Positions 62,481-64,000 of a stretch of 64,000 nucleotides of DNA are shown piece after piece (position 1 is the stretch's first letter; each line of letters opens with the position of its first letter). The notes beneath the pieces are model-generated. The model searched no databases. It saw only the letters and a list, made by a program, of their open reading frames with translations, and was not told where the DNA came from. The position numbers were made by a program, and so were the translations under genes. Source of the stretch: Floridanema evergladense (lineage in GTDB: Bacteria > Cyanobacteriota > Cyanobacteriia > Cyanobacteriales > Aerosakkonemataceae); assembly GCF_041929205.1 (NCBI RefSeq), contig NZ_JBHFNT010000309.1; one strand, given 5' to 3'.

Positions 62481-62848
62481 ATATCTTCAATCTCCAATAA
62501 AAGTGGAAACTTGTCCACTTATAAACTGATACAATGCCAGTCCTACTGTTTACTGAAGGACTTAATTAAGGATTGGGAAAGAGTGAGAAAAATATGCAAT
62601 CTTAAGCCTTAAATTAAACTTAAAAATTAAGGCTATTTTTCCAAGACCGAGAAGTATAAAGTAAATTCTAGCCTAACAAATTTTCCCAATTTGTCCATAG
62701 CAGCCTCTCAGCCGCTAAATTGTAGCAAAAGTCACAAAAAACTTAACAAAAACATTAAAATATCTAAAATCCGGTAGGAAAGATCGGATTTTATGGCATG
62801 ATTGCAAAGTAAATGATTTTAGCGGTTTCAGCGCAGAGGAAACCTATT
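62481..62848. other. Divergent control region with two hairpins
   Basis: The gap between the SPFH gene and the peroxiredoxin has no gene. At 62605-62639, AGCCTTAA and TTAAGGCT (14-base loop) are followed by ATTTTT, a terminator-like hairpin on the plus strand. At 62766-62792, AAAATCCG and CGGATTTT (11-base spacer) form an inverted repeat 56 bases before the peroxiredoxin start. Either could control the peroxiredoxin, as an attenuator or an operator. This is inference. Confidence 0.45.
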
Positions 62849-63487
62849 ATGGCGCTTAGACTAGGCGACACCGTTCCCAACTTTACTCAAGCTTCCAGCG
62901 AAGGCGAGATCAACTTTTATGACTGGGCTGGAGACAGCTGGGTTGTCCTGTTCTCTCACCCCGCAGATTATACACCAGTTTGCACCACCGAATTAGGCGA
63001 AGTCGCCCGTCTCAAACCAGAATTCGACAAGCGCAACGTAAAAGTATTAGCGCTGAGCGTGGATGATGTAGAATCTCACAAAGGCTGGATTGGCGACATT
63101 GAAGAAACTCAAAGTGTAAAGCTGAACTATCCAATTCTGGCAGATCCAGATAAGAAAGTTTCAGACCTTTACGACATGATTCACCCCAATGCTACCAACA
63201 CGGTAACAGTTCGGACAGTTTTTGTGATTGACCCCGAAAAGAAACTGCGTTTGAGCTTTACCTATCCTCCGAGCACTGGAAGAAATTTTGATGAAATTCT
63301 GCGGGTAATTGACTCTTTGCAACTGACAGATAATTACAGTGTAGCGACACCTGCTAACTGGAAAGATGGCGAAGATGTAGTAATCGTACCATCTTTGAAA
63401 GATCCCGAAGTTTTAAAAGAGAAATTCCCCAAAGGATACGAAGAAGTTAAACCTTATTTGCGGATGACTCCTCAACCAAACAAATAA
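62849..63487 (+). CDS. 1-Cys peroxiredoxin (Prx6 type)
   Basis: The 212-residue thiol peroxidase has its peroxidatic cysteine in HPADYTPVCTTELGE. The Prx6 C-terminal domain is present (WKDGEDVVIVPSL, FPKGYEEVKPYLRMTPQP). It reduces hydrogen peroxide and organic peroxides. ATG 62849 starts the conserved MALRLGDTVPNF and has AGAGGA (62835-62840) upstream; the in-frame 62813 start would be an unconserved extension. Confidence 0.95.
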   Translation: MALRLGDTVPNFTQASSEGEINFYDWAGDSWVVLFSHPADYTPVCTTELGEVARLKPEFDKRNVKVLALSVDDVESHKGWIGDIEETQSVKLNYPILADPDKKVSDLYDMIHPNATNTVTVRTVFVIDPEKKLRLSFTYPPSTGRNFDEILRVIDSLQLTDNYSVATPANWKDGEDVVIVPSLKDPEVLKEKFPKGYEEVKPYLRMTPQPNK

Positions 63488-63520
63488 TTTTTAGTTTGGC
63501 TGAAGTTTGCATTTGAATTT

Positions 63521-63553
63521 AGATCCCCGACTTCTTGAAGAAGTCGGGGATCT
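63521..63553. repeat. Near-perfect 33-bp palindrome
   Basis: Arms AGATCCCCGACTTCTT (63521-63536) and AAGAAGTCGGGGATCT (63538-63553) flank a single G. It lies between the peroxiredoxin gene and the Uma2 gene. There is no T-run, so it looks more like a mobile palindromic unit than a classical terminator. Confidence 0.75.
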
Positions 63554-63595
63554 GAGTATATAAAATGTTAGGTAAGCAATTGAGGTTAATTAACT

Positions 63596-64000
63596 ATGCT
63601 TTCCGAACCAATTGTATTAAAACTACCTCCCGAATTGCGAATGACAGATGAGCAATTCTTTGAATTTTGTCAAATAAATCGAGAATTACGAATTGAATGC
63701 AATAAAATAGGAGAGTTACTGATTATGCCACCCACAGGCTCAGAATCAGGTAATAGAGAAGGTAACATATTAGGGCAACTTTGGGTATGGTCAGAACAAG
63801 ATGGTACAGGTATAACTTTTAGTTCTAGTGCTGGATTTACTTTATCAACAGGTGCGAAACGATCGCCCGACGCATCTTGGATAAAATTAGAAAGGTGGAA
63901 TAGTCTAACCCCAGAACAGCAACAAAAATTTGCTCCAATTTGCCCAGATTTTGTAGTAGAATTAAGGTCGCCTTCAGATAATCTAAAACCTCTGCAAGAA
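63596..64000 (+). CDS. Uma2 family (DUF820) endonuclease-like protein, partial
   Basis: The first 135 codons are present and the gene runs off the right edge without a stop. The peptide has LRMTDEQFFEFCQINRELR, LLIMPPTGSESG, then SPDASWI (a conserved Asp) and FVVELRSPSD (the conserved Glu-x-Arg), the layout of the Uma2 PD-(D/E)XK-like fold. Uma2 genes are numerous in cyanobacteria and their role is unknown. Start ATG at 63596. Confidence 0.85.
   Translation, partial: MLSEPIVLKLPPELRMTDEQFFEFCQINRELRIECNKIGELLIMPPTGSESGNREGNILGQLWVWSEQDGTGITFSSSAGFTLSTGAKRSPDASWIKLERWNSLTPEQQQKFAPICPDFVVELRSPSDNLKPLQE

Noticed and set aside
1..64000. tRNA, rRNA or known riboswitch
   Set aside because: I looked in the larger intergenic gaps for T-loop (GGTTCAA/GTTCGA) and acceptor-stem patterns, and for known riboswitch cores. 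Nothing was convincing. A covariance-model scan would be decisive.

Overview
This window reads as chromosomal DNA of a cyanobacterium, probably a filamentous one. The evidence is geranylgeranyl reductase (chlP), an RpaA-type circadian output regulator, ferredoxin-dependent glutamate synthase, a fused panC-cmk, a MgdA-type glycolipid synthase and hemL. The palindrome GCGATCGC (HIP1) and its core CGATCG occur in almost every gene. Intergenic DNA is rich in short tandem repeats (GTCCCCA, GAGTTTT, AAAATCC types), as in large-genome filamentous cyanobacteria. Heterocyst genes are not seen, so the order cannot be fixed. I found no tRNA, rRNA, CRISPR array, transposase or phage gene.

Layout. 1-4.9 kb: start of a cysA-like ABC ATPase, an unusual Cys-rich small protein, chlP, a PEP-CTERM surface protein and rpaA. 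5-10.7 kb: a hydrolase, a CPBP protease with clpS, a DapL-type aminotransferase and a STAS protein. 11-21 kb: a large radical SAM protein upstream of RNase E (rne) with a 1.1-kb leader, then rnhB, a DUF1997 protein, pheA and a membrane protein. 21-28 kb (minus): the str operon rpsL-rpsG-fusA-tuf-rpsJ, followed by a LON-domain gene and preceded by a cupin-iscA pair. 28-41 kb: a phosphodiester glycosidase, glutamate synthase, a polysaccharide deacetylase, panC-cmk, an RlpA-like protein and purM. 41-44.5 kb (minus): a three-gene cluster with a membrane-anchored caspase-like/legumain-like protease carrying an EF-hand loop, a six-TPR protein and a smaller protein sharing a module with it. 44.6-54.9 kb: dnaX, mgdA, an ebsA-like gene, a phosphotransacetylase-like P-loop protein, a DprA-like protein, MAPEG, yajQ, DUF202, hemL, chaB-like and hisIE. 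55-62.5 kb (minus): an accessory block with two paralogous PD-(D/E)XK-like proteins, a DUF4926/DUF6883 pair, a TerB-like membrane protein, a SpkB-like kinase with seven WD40 repeats and a flotillin-like SPFH protein. The window ends with a 1-Cys peroxiredoxin and the start of a Uma2-family protein.

Most genes are housekeeping. The two regions most likely to hold something undescribed are the protease/TPR cluster at 41.3-44.5 kb and the SPFH/kinase/TerB block at 57-62.5 kb. A third theme runs through the window: short-repeat elements lie inside or at the ends of conserved genes. They add in-frame peptides to glutamate synthase (twice), to PanC-Cmk and to the phosphodiester glycosidase, and they supply the C-terminus or stop codon of several others.

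All assignments come from reading the sequence. No database search was run, and family names rest on remembered motifs.
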